From: JADGNZ01 sp963715895
GTDB lineage: Bacteria > Acidobacteriota > Thermoanaerobaculia > Gp7-AA8
Length of the DNA: 64,000 nucleotides
Assembly (NCBI GenBank): GCA_963715895.1
Contig: OY970284.1
Coordinates: forward strand, 2,666,001 to 2,730,000
Reading direction: 5' to 3'
Part shown: positions 46,545 through 55,154 of the stretch, piece by piece
Layout: each line of letters opens with the position of its first letter
How positions within the stretch are numbered: position 1 is the stretch's first letter
Notes under the pieces: generated by a model
What the model was told of the DNA's origin: nothing
The model's input: only the letters and a program-made list of their open reading frames with translations
The model's database searches: none
Translations under genes and position numbers: made by a program

Positions 46545-46703
46545 ATGAAAAGCATCGCCGAAACCCGCACCACCGCCGTTTCCGTCCAGTACGCGCTTCC
46601 CATGCTGCTGGCGATCAACACCTTCGCTCTGCTTGCCATCGATCAGTTGGGCGGCATCCCCGACTGGATCAAGTCCGCGGTGGCACTGCTTCTCGGCTTT
46701 TGA
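46545..46703 (+). CDS. 52-residue membrane peptide directly behind the sigma-54 promoter
   Basis: An unusually strong ribosome site (GAGGGGGGA) precedes the ATG. The sequence starts MKSIAETRTTAVSVQYALPM, continues LLAINTFALLAIDQLGG, and ends SAVALLLGF. Residues 13-32 form one membrane helix, and the hydrophobic C-terminus may form a second. It is the first gene after the sigma-54 promoter, and a kinase gene starts 25 bp after its stop. No family is known to me. It could be a membrane signal that regulates the partner-switching proteins, which is inference from position. Confidence 0.75.
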   Translation: MKSIAETRTTAVSVQYALPMLLAINTFALLAIDQLGGIPDWIKSAVALLLGF

Positions 46704-46728
46704 TCACGTCGTTGAGGACCCCTCCGAA

Positions 46729-47169
46729 ATGACGACGACCGCCGAGCGGCAGATGGAGCTGACTCTTCCGATGGTCGCGGATATCGAGATCGCAGCCGCC
46801 CGTGCGGCCGGAAATCTCGCCCGCGAGCTCGGAATGAGCTCCGAGAAGATCGATGAGATGACTCATGCGATCATCGAGGCATGCATCAACGCTCGGGAGC
46901 ATTCCGGTTGCGCCGACAACCGCATCTATTTAAGATTCGTCGGCACTTCCAAGGACGACGGCAGCCGGATCGATGTCTGGATCACTGATCATGGTCGGGG
47001 ATTCGATCCGGATGAGGCCAGGTCCCGCCGGCCCGCCGCCGGCGTCTCACACAAACGCGGCCGAGGATTGCAACTGATCGAGGCGCATATGGACGAGGTA
47101 AGCATCTCGACGTCGTCGGGCGGCGGAACCACCATTCATATGGTCAAATACGAGAAGAAAGAATCATGA
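46729..47169 (+). CDS. RsbW-like anti-sigma factor / serine kinase (HATPase)
   Basis: The ATG at 46729 gives 146 residues. The GHKL ATPase boxes are clear: N box EACINAREHSG, G1 box DHGRGFD and G2 box HKRGRGLQL. Members of this family bind and inhibit a sigma factor and phosphorylate a STAS-domain antagonist on Ser. The STAS partner gene follows with a 4-base overlap. The sigma factor or other target is not in this window. Confidence 0.9.
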   Translation: MTTTAERQMELTLPMVADIEIAAARAAGNLARELGMSSEKIDEMTHAIIEACINAREHSGCADNRIYLRFVGTSKDDGSRIDVWITDHGRGFDPDEARSRRPAAGVSHKRGRGLQLIEAHMDEVSISTSSGGGTTIHMVKYEKKES

Positions 47170-47516
47170 CTGAGGAACTGAAAGTCGCGGTCGACCGCAA
47201 GCCGAACGGCGCGGTGCTCTACACGAAGGGCTACATCAACAACGTCGGCGGCGAAGAGATCGCCAACCGTGCCTACGAGTTGATGGATGCCGATGTGCGC
47301 ACGCTCCTGCTCAACCTGCGCGAAACGAAAATCGTCAACTCCATCGGCATCAGCATTCTCATCGAGATCATCGAGAAGATGATCGACAAGGGCGGAACCA
47401 TCGCCTTCTGCTGCCTCACTCCGGTCATCCACAAGACCTTCCAGATCATGGGACTGGCCAACTACGCCAGGATCTTCGACAGCGAAGAGGCGGCCATGAA
47501 GGAGCTGGGGCTGTAG
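47166..47516 (+). CDS. STAS-domain anti-anti-sigma factor
   Basis: This 116-residue SpoIIAA/RsbV-like protein has the conserved phosphorylation site at Ser59 in KIVNSIGISILIEIIEK, where classic members have DSSGLG. It overlaps the RsbW-like gene by 4 bases (ATGA), so the two are made together. In partner switching, the dephosphorylated form binds the kinase and frees its target. A family C hairpin separates it from the phosphatase gene. Confidence 0.92.
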   Translation: MTEELKVAVDRKPNGAVLYTKGYINNVGGEEIANRAYELMDADVRTLLLNLRETKIVNSIGISILIEIIEKMIDKGGTIAFCCLTPVIHKTFQIMGLANYARIFDSEEAAMKELGL

Positions 47517-47592
47517 GTTACTGGGTTGCTTGGTTGCTGAGTTGCTTGGTGAATCTGCTAAGCAACCAAACAACCGAGTAACTAAGCAACCG
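47515..47592. repeat. Inverted repeat, family C
   Basis: GGTTACTGGGTTGCTTGG and TGCTGAGTTGCTTGG face AAGCAACCAAACAACC and GAGTAACTAAGCAACC. It sits between the STAS and phosphatase genes and may attenuate or terminate transcription from the sigma-54 promoter. Confidence 0.85.
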
Positions 47593-47620
47593 GCGTCACT
47601 GCTATCCTTCCACCCTCCTC

Positions 47621-49264
47621 ATGTCTCCCCTTGCTCATCACTTCGCGGAGTTACTGCAGGACCTGCAGCAGCTCGAGCGGGCGGCGCTCTCCTCGCATGG
47701 AACCCTGATCTTCGAGGCGTTCAACAGACACACGCCGTACGACGTTGGCGCCGTCTACATGCGTGACGGGCGGGGAACGGCGATGCGGCTGGCGGCGAAG
47801 TCGGGGCAGTGCGTCGCGCCGGAGATCCTCGATATCGAGGCGGCCGATGCGGCGCTGCTGCTGGAGCCGATGCCGAGTCACGTGATTTCGATGCGCACAT
47901 CACGCGACCATTTCGGCGTGGTTGCCCTCACCGGCGATGCCGCCTCGGACGAGGATCTGCAGATGCTCAACGCGGCGGGGTCGTTCGCGGCGTCGCTGCT
48001 GAGCAATTACCGCCTTTCGCAGGAGATGCGCGAAGGCGACTTCCAGCTCAAGTACCGTCTCTGGGAGCTGGAGTCGCTCTATGACATCGGTCTCTCCATC
48101 GCCGGCACGCTGAATATCGACGCTCTGGCGGACGAGATCCTCTTCCGGATGATCTCTCTCATCAACGCCCGCCGCGCTGCCCTTTTCCTCCGCGACGGCG
48201 ACCGCTTCCGCGTCTACCGCTCCTTCGGCGACACCCGTTCCGATTTTCTCGATGACGAGATCACCGACCGCGTCATCGCCGCCGGTGAGGCTCTCACGTT
48301 CGAAGACACCTCGGAGTGTATTTTCCCGGGCTGCATCGCCACGGTGGCCGTGCCGATCAAGGGGAACGACGCCGTGATCGGTGTGCTCGCCGCCGGCGAC
48401 CGCGAGACGCGCGAAGGCGACGTCGGCGCGTTTGAGGCGAACGAGCTGCGCCTTCTCTCGCTCTTCGCCAATCAGGTTGCCATCGCCCTCGAGAACGCCC
48501 GGTTGCACAAGGAGGCTCTCGAGAAACAGGCCATGCAACGGGAGCTCGACCTGGCCGCGACGATTCAGAGCGACATTCTGCCGAAGTCGATTCCGGTCAT
48601 CGAGGGCATCGAGCTGGCGGCGCTTTCGCGGCCGGCCAAACAGGTCGGCGGCGATTACCACGCCTTTTTCCAGCGCGAAGGAACGCTGACGATGGTCGTG
48701 GCTGACGTCTCGGGGAAATCGATGCCGGCGGCGTTGCTGGTGTCGGCCTTTCACGCCGCCGTTCAGCTCCTTTTCGCCGAAGGACGGGAGCTCGGGGATA
48801 TCGCCACGGAGCTCAATCGCCATATCCATAGCTGGTCCGCCGAGAACAAGTTCATCACCATGATCATCGCTACGATCGATCCGGAAGCGGAGACGATTCA
48901 GTTCATCAATGCCGGCCACAACCCCTGCTACGTTGTCACCCCCGGCCACATCGAGCAGCTGCGTTCTCACGGCCTGCCGATCGGAATCCTGGGATCGTCG
49001 AAGTACATGACCCAGACCCGCCCGTTCACTGCCGGCTCCACCGTCGTTCTCTACAGCGACGGCATCTGCGAAGCCGAAAACGTGGCCGGAGACGAGTGGG
49101 GCAACGAGGTGTTCGAGGAGCTCCTGTCGCGCCACGCCAACTCCTCGGCGGACGCCGTCCGCGACGCCATCGCCGAAGCCGTCGACGCCTTCGTCGCCGA
49201 GGCGCCGCAGAAGGATGACGAGACGCTGGTGGTGGCAAGGACCGTCAAACACGAGGTTGCATAA
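47621..49264 (+). CDS. GAF-domain PP2C phosphatase (RsbU-like)
   Basis: This 547-residue protein has an N-terminal GAF-like region (about 20-125) and a second GAF domain (about 145-310). A coiled linker with AMQRELDLAATIQSDILP follows. The PP2C/SpoIIE domain has GGDYHAFF, VVADVSGKSMPAALL, VLYSDGICEAEN and KDDETLVV, with the metal-binding Asp residues in place. It would dephosphorylate the STAS protein and so start the partner switch in response to a GAF ligand. It is the third component after the RsbW-like and STAS genes. Confidence 0.93.
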   Translation: MSPLAHHFAELLQDLQQLERAALSSHGTLIFEAFNRHTPYDVGAVYMRDGRGTAMRLAAKSGQCVAPEILDIEAADAALLLEPMPSHVISMRTSRDHFGVVALTGDAASDEDLQMLNAAGSFAASLLSNYRLSQEMREGDFQLKYRLWELESLYDIGLSIAGTLNIDALADEILFRMISLINARRAALFLRDGDRFRVYRSFGDTRSDFLDDEITDRVIAAGEALTFEDTSECIFPGCIATVAVPIKGNDAVIGVLAAGDRETREGDVGAFEANELRLLSLFANQVAIALENARLHKEALEKQAMQRELDLAATIQSDILPKSIPVIEGIELAALSRPAKQVGGDYHAFFQREGTLTMVVADVSGKSMPAALLVSAFHAAVQLLFAEGRELGDIATELNRHIHSWSAENKFITMIIATIDPEAETIQFINAGHNPCYVVTPGHIEQLRSHGLPIGILGSSKYMTQTRPFTAGSTVVLYSDGICEAENVAGDEWGNEVFEELLSRHANSSADAVRDAIAEAVDAFVAEAPQKDDETLVVARTVKHEVA

Positions 49265-49290
49265 TCGCTCGTGCCCATCGAACGACTTGA

Positions 49291-49360
49291 GCTCACGCGG
49301 AGACGCGGAGAAGAGAGCGAGGAACTTCTTTCTCCGCGCACTCCGCGACTCCGTGTGAGT
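49291..49360. repeat. Inverted repeat, family G
   Basis: TCACGCGGAGACGCGGAG faces CTCCGCGCACTCCGCGACTC about 25 bp away. It lies downstream of the phosphatase gene and could act as its terminator, although no T-run follows. Confidence 0.75.
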
Positions 49361-49404
49361 CATTCAGTCCAGAAGCACGCCCCTCTGAATGGTTCAGCTA
49401 CGTT

Positions 49405-49977
49405 TTACGCGGAAGGTTCCGCGGCGGCCTCGTAGAGGTCGTGAACATCGAGCCGCGCGTCGATCGATAGCCCGGCGACCTCCCCCTCGCGAACGACGGC
49501 CAAGTGCCACTCGGCGTCGTCTCCGCGCGTCCAGACGGCCAGGGAGCGTTCCCGGTGCGACACGAGGAGATACTGCCGCAGCGACGGGAGAGTCTTGTAG
49601 TGCTCGAACTTGTCTCCCGCGTCGTACTCCTCGGTGCTGCGGCTCAGGACTTCGATGATCAGCGTCGGGTTCGTGACCGACTGCGGGTCGGTTTCATCGC
49701 GCTCGCTTGGCCCACAGATGACGGTTACGTCCGGGTACGTGGCAAGACCGGACGGCGTACGTACGCGCAGGTCGGCGTCGTAAGCGCGGCATCTGCCTCC
49801 GCGAAGTTGCTCGAAGAGCAACCCGATCACGGCGGCTGCGAGGGCAGCGTGCTCCGGTGTACCGCCAGCCATTGCGTAGATCTGGCCGCTGAGGAATTCG
49901 TGCTTGACGTTGCTCGAAGCCTCGAGAGCGAGGTACTCGGTATACGTGTAATTGATCTTGTGGACGGGGACGGCCAT
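49405..49977 (-). CDS. Uma2-family (DUF820) endonuclease-like protein
   Basis: This 190-residue protein has the DUF820/Uma2 pattern: YTYTEYLALEASSNVKHEFL, then DADLRVRTPSGLATYPDVTV and NPTLIIEVLSRSTEEYD with the PD-(D/E)xK-like acidic residues, followed by KFEHYKTLPSLRQYLLV. Members are restriction-like nucleases of unclear function that are very numerous in some phyla. Confidence 0.92.
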   Translation of the reverse strand: MAVPVHKINYTYTEYLALEASSNVKHEFLSGQIYAMAGGTPEHAALAAAVIGLLFEQLRGGRCRAYDADLRVRTPSGLATYPDVTVICGPSERDETDPQSVTNPTLIIEVLSRSTEEYDAGDKFEHYKTLPSLRQYLLVSHRERSLAVWTRGDDAEWHLAVVREGEVAGLSIDARLDVHDLYEAAAEPSA

Positions 49978-50022
49978 CGCGTGATTATTTCACGTGTGGT
50001 CGCCTGTAGGTGCGGCTACGAC

Positions 50023-50802
50023 TCACTTCCCCTCAAACCTCGCAGCCCTCTTCTCGAACAGCGCGGCCAGCCCTTCCGCTGCATCACGGGAAAGAAACGC
50101 ACGCAATTGGTGCTCGCTCTCTAGGTCGACTTGCGCGCGCAGCGCGTTCGTACGCGCTGCCGCGAGCGCGCGTTTGATGTCCGCGATCGCAATGGGCGGA
50201 CCTTCTGCTATCGCGCGTGCCAGGCTGGTTGTCTGCGGCGTCAGCTCAGATGCCGGAACGACCCGATCGACCATTCCGATCGACAGCGCTTCGGAGGCAT
50301 CGACCATCCGTCCCGTCATCAGAAGCTCGAGTGCGCGGCTCGGACCGACGAGCCGAGGGAGGAACCATGTGCCGCCCCAGTCGGGATGGATGCCGATGCG
50401 GACGAAGGTCTCGCCGAGCTTGGCCGTGTCCGAGGCGATGCGGTAGTCGCAGGCCAGGGCCAGATTGCAGCCCGCACCGGCGGCGACGCCGTTGACCGAG
50501 GCGATGACCGGCTTGACCATCTCCACGATCGTGGTCACGACGTCCCGGCCGGCGTCGAGGAGCTTGCGGAAGGCATCGACGTTGCCGTCCTTCTGCAAGC
50601 CCGACATGTACTCGACGTCGCCGCCGGCGCAGAAGGCTCGGCCGGCTCCCGTGATCACGACGACACGGCAGCCCGGATCGCCGGCGGCGGCCTGCAACGC
50701 CGCCAGCAGGTCCTCGCGCATCGTTCCGCTGAAGGCGTTCAGTTTCTCGGGACGGTTGAGGGTGATGGTGGTGATGTGTTTGTCGGTTTTGGTGTTGATC
50801 AT
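50023..50802 (-). CDS. Enoyl-CoA hydratase/isomerase
   Basis: The start was chosen at ATG 50802 (MINTKTDKHITTITLNRPEK) because a GGGGGG run precedes it. The crotonase fold is clear, with AFCAGGDVEYM forming the oxyanion hole and NGVAAGAGCNLALACD. A GETFVRIGIHPDWGG follows, where the usual catalytic Glu position is occupied differently from true hydratases. It acts on acyl-CoA thioesters; the exact reaction (hydratase or isomerase) is not decided. Confidence 0.9.
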   Translation of the reverse strand: MINTKTDKHITTITLNRPEKLNAFSGTMREDLLAALQAAAGDPGCRVVVITGAGRAFCAGGDVEYMSGLQKDGNVDAFRKLLDAGRDVVTTIVEMVKPVIASVNGVAAGAGCNLALACDYRIASDTAKLGETFVRIGIHPDWGGTWFLPRLVGPSRALELLMTGRMVDASEALSIGMVDRVVPASELTPQTTSLARAIAEGPPIAIADIKRALAAARTNALRAQVDLESEHQLRAFLSRDAAEGLAALFEKRAARFEGK

Positions 50803-50813
50803 TTTCTTACCCC

Positions 50814-50941
50814 CCATCCTGACGGTCCGCGCAGCGGGCCTGTCAGGATGTCCGGTTCGAATTCGCGTCTGTTGGCGATGGGCACCGCTCGCGCGGCCTG
50901 ACCGGAGATCCTGACAGGCCCGCTGCGCGGACCGTCAGGAT
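50814..50941. repeat. Inverted repeat, family H
   Basis: ATCCTGACGGTCCGCGCAGC and GGGCCTGTCAGGATG face CATCC-type arms ATCCTGACAGGCCCGCTGCG and CGGACCGTCAGGAT across 40 bp, giving a 30-bp-class perfect hairpin. It lies between the divergent enoyl-CoA hydratase and exchanger genes. Confidence 0.9.
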
Positions 50942-50954
50942 AGAGTGTAAAAGA

Positions 50955-52028
50955 ATGAAGCGGATCCTCACCTGGCTCCTCTACGCCACCATCCCCATCG
51001 CCATCGGGATGCAGTTCGCGCATGCCAGTCTGGTGTGGGAGTTTGTCTTTGCCTGTGCGGCGGTGCTTCCGCTGGCGGCATGGATCGGTCTCAGCACCGA
51101 GCAGTTGGCGCATCGGATGGGGTCTACGTACGGCGCCCTTTTCAACGCCACTTTCGGGAACTTCGCGGAGATGGTCATCGCCATCTTCGCCATACGGGCC
51201 GGGCTTCCGGGCGTTGTCCGGGCCTCGTTCACCGGCTCGATCGTCGGCAACCTGCTCTTCGTGGCTGGTCTTTCGATGGTGGTCGGCGGCTCGAAGCATC
51301 GCACGCTCAAGTTCAATGCTCTGGCCGCCGAATCGCAGGCCGGACAACTGATCCTCGCCGTGGCCTCGTTTCTCGTGCCGGCTCTCTTTTTCCGCTCCGC
51401 GCAGTCGGCGCATCAGCCGCAGCTCATTCATCAGGTGTCGGTGGGGACGGCCATCATCCTGATCGTCGTCTACGTCCTCGGACTCTTCTTCGCGTTCAAG
51501 ACGCATAAAGACAGGCTCGCCGCGGTCACCGAGACGCCGGAGATGGCGGACGACGAGGTCTGGAGTGTCAAGCGGGCCATCGGTCTTCTGCTTTTCGCCA
51601 GCGTGCTGATGAGTGTCGTCGCCGAGGGACTCGTCAGTGCCGTGGGAGCGGCGGGGAAGGCGTGGGGGATGAACGAGGTCTTCCTCGGCTTCGTCGTTCT
51701 GGCGATCGTCGGCAACGCGGCCGAGCATTCGACGGCGGTGCTGCTGGCGGCGCGCAACCAGATGGATACGGCGCTCAACATCTCGATGCAGTCGAGCGTG
51801 CAGATCGCCTTGTTCGTCACGCCGCTGCTGGTGTTCCTTTCCTACCCGCTCGGTCACCCACTCGATCTGCTTTTCAGCCCCTTCGAGATGCTCGCCGTCG
51901 TCCTCTGTGTGGCCATCTTTTCGTACCTGGTCATGGACGGGGAGACGAACTGGTACGAAGGGGTTCAACTCCTGGCCGTCTACGCCGTCATCGCGGTGGC
52001 CATGTATTTCCTGCCCGTGGTCCACTGA
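50955..52028 (+). CDS. Calcium/proton exchanger (CaCA family)
   Basis: This 357-residue membrane protein has about 11 helices. The two alpha-repeat signatures of Ca2+/H+ antiporters are present: FGNFAEMVIAIFAIRAG, with GNLLFVAG after it, and VLAIVGNAAEHSTAVLLAA in the second half. The acidic residues in those repeats bind Ca2+. It exports Ca2+ in exchange for protons across the inner membrane. Confidence 0.92.
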   Translation: MKRILTWLLYATIPIAIGMQFAHASLVWEFVFACAAVLPLAAWIGLSTEQLAHRMGSTYGALFNATFGNFAEMVIAIFAIRAGLPGVVRASFTGSIVGNLLFVAGLSMVVGGSKHRTLKFNALAAESQAGQLILAVASFLVPALFFRSAQSAHQPQLIHQVSVGTAIILIVVYVLGLFFAFKTHKDRLAAVTETPEMADDEVWSVKRAIGLLLFASVLMSVVAEGLVSAVGAAGKAWGMNEVFLGFVVLAIVGNAAEHSTAVLLAARNQMDTALNISMQSSVQIALFVTPLLVFLSYPLGHPLDLLFSPFEMLAVVLCVAIFSYLVMDGETNWYEGVQLLAVYAVIAVAMYFLPVVH

Positions 52029-52083
52029 TCAATGCTGAGCGCATCCCCGCAATACTCGCCTAATTCCCGGCGTTTTCCATGCC

Positions 52084-53208
52084 ATGCCCGCAGCTTCTGA
52101 ACGACAGACGGCGCTCGGCGAGGTCCTGGCCATGAGGACGGCCGAGGGAGCGCCGGAGCTGTACGAAAAACTCGAAAATGATGCCGTCCGCTGCTATGCC
52201 TGCGGCCATCGCTGCAAGATCCTCGACGGACTGAACGGCATCTGCAAAGTCCGCTACAACGAGGCCGGCGTGCTGCGCGTGCCACGCGGATACGCGGCCG
52301 CGCTGCAGGTCGATCCGATCGAGAAGAAACCGTTCTTCCATGCCTATCCCGGCGCGCTGGCGCTCTCCTTCGGCATGCTCGGCTGTGACTACCACTGCGG
52401 CTACTGCCAGAACTGGGTCACCTCGCAGGCGCTTCGCGATCCGGTCGCCGGCGCATCGCCGGTCGATCTCGAGCCGGCCGAGCTCGTGCAGCTCGCCAAA
52501 CGCCACGGCGCGAAGGTGATCACCTCAACCTACAACGAGCCTCTCATCACCTCGGAGTGGGCCGTGGAGATTTTCAAGGAGGCCAAACGGGCCGGACTGG
52601 TCTGTTCGTACGTCTCGAATGGAAACGGGACGGAGAAGGTGCTCGACTACATCGCCCCCTACGTCGATCTCTACAAGGTCGATCTGAAAGGGTTCTCCGA
52701 CGCGCACTACCGCGACCTCGGCGGAACGCTCCAGCCGGTGCTCGATACGATCAAGGGTCTCAAGCAGCGCGGCATATGGGTGGAGGTCGTCACTCTGGTC
52801 GTGCCGGGCTTCAACGATTCCGATGACGAGCTGACGAAGATCGCCGAGTTCCTGGCCGGCGTCGACCGCGACATCCCCTGGCACGTCACGGCGTTTCATC
52901 AGGATTACAAGATGACGGGGAACGCGAACACGTCGTCGCGGCAACTCCTGCGAGGGTACGAGATCGGCCGTCGGGCCGGGCTGCGGTTCATCTATCCGGG
53001 TAATATCCCCGGCGCGGTCGGCGATCTGGAGAGCACGCACTGTCCGTCGTGCGACGCCGTCCTCATCGGCCGCGTCGGTTTCCGTGTCACCTCCTATCGA
53101 TTGAATGACGGTCACTGCCCCGACTGCGGCACGCTGGTCCCCGGCGTCTGGGACGGCGATGCGGCCGTCGGCCGAAACGGTGTGCCGCATCCTGTCTGGC
53201 TATCATGA
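52084..53208 (+). CDS. amrS: AmmeMemoRadiSam-type radical SAM enzyme
   Basis: This 374-residue protein has the radical SAM cluster motif CDYHCGYCQNW. A Cys-rich N-terminus (CYACGHRCKILDG) and C-terminal zinc-like pairs (CPSCDAVL, CPDCGTLVP) are present. SYVSNGNGTEKVLDYIAPYVD and YKVDLKGFSDAHYRDLGG are typical of AmrS. The two usual partners of the AmmeMemoRadiSam system are not next to it, and its substrate is unknown. The following gene overlaps or abuts its stop codon. Confidence 0.9.
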   Translation: MPAASERQTALGEVLAMRTAEGAPELYEKLENDAVRCYACGHRCKILDGLNGICKVRYNEAGVLRVPRGYAAALQVDPIEKKPFFHAYPGALALSFGMLGCDYHCGYCQNWVTSQALRDPVAGASPVDLEPAELVQLAKRHGAKVITSTYNEPLITSEWAVEIFKEAKRAGLVCSYVSNGNGTEKVLDYIAPYVDLYKVDLKGFSDAHYRDLGGTLQPVLDTIKGLKQRGIWVEVVTLVVPGFNDSDDELTKIAEFLAGVDRDIPWHVTAFHQDYKMTGNANTSSRQLLRGYEIGRRAGLRFIYPGNIPGAVGDLESTHCPSCDAVLIGRVGFRVTSYRLNDGHCPDCGTLVPGVWDGDAAVGRNGVPHPVWLS

Positions 53209-53222
53209 AAGGAATCCCTCGG

Positions 53223-53717
53223 ATGAAACGAATCGCAGCCGCACTCGGTGCGGCGCTCATCGCCTCGGTACTCGCCGCCGCGACACCGTCGATCGATAAA
53301 CAACCCAACATCGGTTGGGTTGCCACGATCACGAAGGAGCAGGGCAACCTGTTCTCCGTGAAAGTCCGCAACGCCATCCCCGCGGACGCGCAGCCGGCGA
53401 AGTATCCGAACGCCATCGAGATGCACTGGAAGTACCCGCCCGACGACAAGGGCCTGCCATCGGAGAAAGTTCTCACCCAGATTGCAAAGCTCGAGGCCAC
53501 TCTCGATCCGATCCAGGGCGACCGGGTCGGCTACCTCATGATGATCGTCACCGGCAACGGCGAGCGGACATGGCTCTGGTACGTTGCCGATCCGAAGGCG
53601 TTCGGCGCCGCGCTCAATCGCCTCATCCCGGGCCATCCGTTCCCCATCACCCTCAACGCCACCGGACAGGAACCAGATTGGAAGACGTATCGCGCCATGA
53701 GGGAGAAGGTGAAGTAG
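53223..53717 (+). CDS. Secreted DUF695-like protein
   Basis: I used ATG 53223, with GGAA upstream, giving 164 residues; an earlier ATG at 53205 overlaps the amrS stop codon and is also possible. A signal peptide (MKRIAAALGAALIASVLAAA) comes first. The rest has VGYLMMIVTGNGERTWLWYV and FGAALNRLIPGHPFPITL, which resemble DUF695. The family has no assigned activity. Confidence 0.75.
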   Translation: MKRIAAALGAALIASVLAAATPSIDKQPNIGWVATITKEQGNLFSVKVRNAIPADAQPAKYPNAIEMHWKYPPDDKGLPSEKVLTQIAKLEATLDPIQGDRVGYLMMIVTGNGERTWLWYVADPKAFGAALNRLIPGHPFPITLNATGQEPDWKTYRAMREKVK

Positions 53718-53828
53718 TGGTTGCTGGGGGTTGCTGGGCAATCAACCAAGCAACTCAGCAACCAAGCAACTCAGCAACCAAGCAACTCAGCAACCAAGCA
53801 ACTCAGCAACCAAGCAACTCAGCAACCT
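53718..53828. repeat. Inverted repeat, family C (AGCAACTCAGCAACCA units)
   Basis: GGTTGCTGGGGGTTGCTGGG faces a run of AACCAAGCAACTCAGCA repeated about five times at a 16-bp spacing. It separates the DUF695 and Rieske genes. Confidence 0.9.
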
Positions 53829-53847
53829 TTGCTACAGTGCGCCTCCG

Positions 53848-54186
53848 ATGAACGAAGCGTTTACAGAAGTACTCCGCGTGGCCGACCTTCCCGTCGGGCG
53901 CATCCGGGCCGTGAAGATCGATGACCGGAGTGTTGCCATCTCGCACACGGCCGGCGGATTCTTTGCGACGGACAATACCTGTCCCCATCGCGGCGGACCG
54001 CTGGCCGAGGGGGATCTGCTCGGTCATGAGATCGTCTGTCCCTGGCACCTGTGGGGATTCGACGTCCGCACCGGCCTCTGCCCAGGCAACGGCGAATTCA
54101 CCATCGCAACCCATGAATTGAAAGTCGAAGGAGATCTCATCCTCATCAAACTCTCGCCGGTGCGTGAAACGTCAGGCGCACTGTGA
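53848..54186 (+). CDS. Rieske [2Fe-2S] domain protein
   Basis: The ATG at 53848 (MNEAFTEVLRVADLPVGRIR) gives 112 residues. The Rieske cluster motifs CPHRGGPLAEG and CPWHLWGFDVRTG hold the iron-sulfur cluster. It is a ferredoxin-like electron carrier similar to NirD or dioxygenase ferredoxin subunits. No oxygenase or reductase partner is next to it. A 4-base overlap (GTGA) links it to the next gene. Confidence 0.92.
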   Translation: MNEAFTEVLRVADLPVGRIRAVKIDDRSVAISHTAGGFFATDNTCPHRGGPLAEGDLLGHEIVCPWHLWGFDVRTGLCPGNGEFTIATHELKVEGDLILIKLSPVRETSGAL

Positions 54187-54818
54187 ATCCGAAACCTCTC
54201 CGTCATGTTGATGTGTTTTCGAGCGCCGGCAAGCTCGAGGCTCTCTACCGCGATCTTCAGGACCCCGCCGCCGTTGCCGTGGTTTGCCATCCCCACCCCC
54301 TCGGCGGCGGCACGTTGCACAACAAGGTCGTCTTCCGTGCCGCGCGCGGACTGGAGGCGGCCAACGTGGCCACACTCCGCTTCAACTTTCGCGGTACCGG
54401 CAACAGTGCCGGCCATCACGAAGAGGGGGAGGGGGAGCAGGGCGACGTCGTGGCCGCAATCGACTGGCTGATCAAGAAGCATCCGGGGAAGAAGGTCATC
54501 GCCGGCGGCTTCTCGTTCGGAGCCTGGGTCGCTTCGCGGGCGGCATGCGAGATCGCCGCGGTCGATGCGCTCTTTCTGATCGGCACGCCGGTGAACAAGT
54601 ACGACTTCGGCTACCTCCGAGCGTGCGAGAAACCGATGCTCATCCTGCACGGCACGCAGGACGAGTTTGGCGACGTCGAAAAGATCGAGAAGTTGAGCCA
54701 GCAGATCCGTAACGCCGAGACGATGATCATTACCGGCGCCGATCACTTCTTCACCAAGCAGCTCGATTCCGTCGAGGAGACCCTGCGCATCTGGGCCACC
54801 GGGATCATCGAGGGGTGA
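54183..54818 (+). CDS. Alpha/beta hydrolase (dienelactone-hydrolase-like)
   Basis: This 211-residue protein starts at GTG. The motifs are VVCHPHPLGGGTLHNKVVF, LRFNFRGTGNS, GGFSFGAWVA with the nucleophile Ser, HGTQDEFGD with the Asp, and GADHFF with the His. This is the small 'CocE/YpmR-like' alpha/beta hydrolase type. The substrate is unknown. It is translationally coupled to the Rieske gene. Confidence 0.88.
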   Translation: MNPKPLRHVDVFSSAGKLEALYRDLQDPAAVAVVCHPHPLGGGTLHNKVVFRAARGLEAANVATLRFNFRGTGNSAGHHEEGEGEQGDVVAAIDWLIKKHPGKKVIAGGFSFGAWVASRAACEIAAVDALFLIGTPVNKYDFGYLRACEKPMLILHGTQDEFGDVEKIEKLSQQIRNAETMIITGADHFFTKQLDSVEETLRIWATGIIEG

Positions 54819-54870
54819 CAAGAGCGCTGGCGTTCCGCCGAAGGCATCTGGTAAGCCGCGGTACTCACTG

Positions 54871-55154
54871 TCATCCTGAGCCGCCGGAGCCGCCGGAGCC
54901 GCGAAGCGCGAAGCGCGGAGCTGGCGTAGGACGGTCGAAGGACCCCCAAGTTGTATCCCGGTTGGGTGGCGGAATAGTCGACATTCCACCGCCCTGTCCG
55001 GGTTTCAGGCTGGGGGTCCTTCGGCGCGCTCTGCCCCTCCGGGGCTGCCGCCGCCTTCTAATGACACGGCGTCCAAATAACTCTTCCCTTCAACCTGAAC
55101 GCGTGTCATCCCTTCCTCACCGGCGCTTGCGCCGTTCGCCCGCTCAGGATGACA
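54871..55154. repeat. Large inverted repeat, family I, copy 1
   Basis: The outer arms TCATCCTGAGCCGCCGGAG and CGCTCAGGATGACAG are opposite. The inner core carries AAGGACCCCCAAGTTGTATC and GGGGGTCCTTCGGCGCG, which also pair. It fills the 325-bp gap after the hydrolase and extends 11 bp into the next gene, whose last codons (LSS and TGA) it supplies. Confidence 0.88.
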
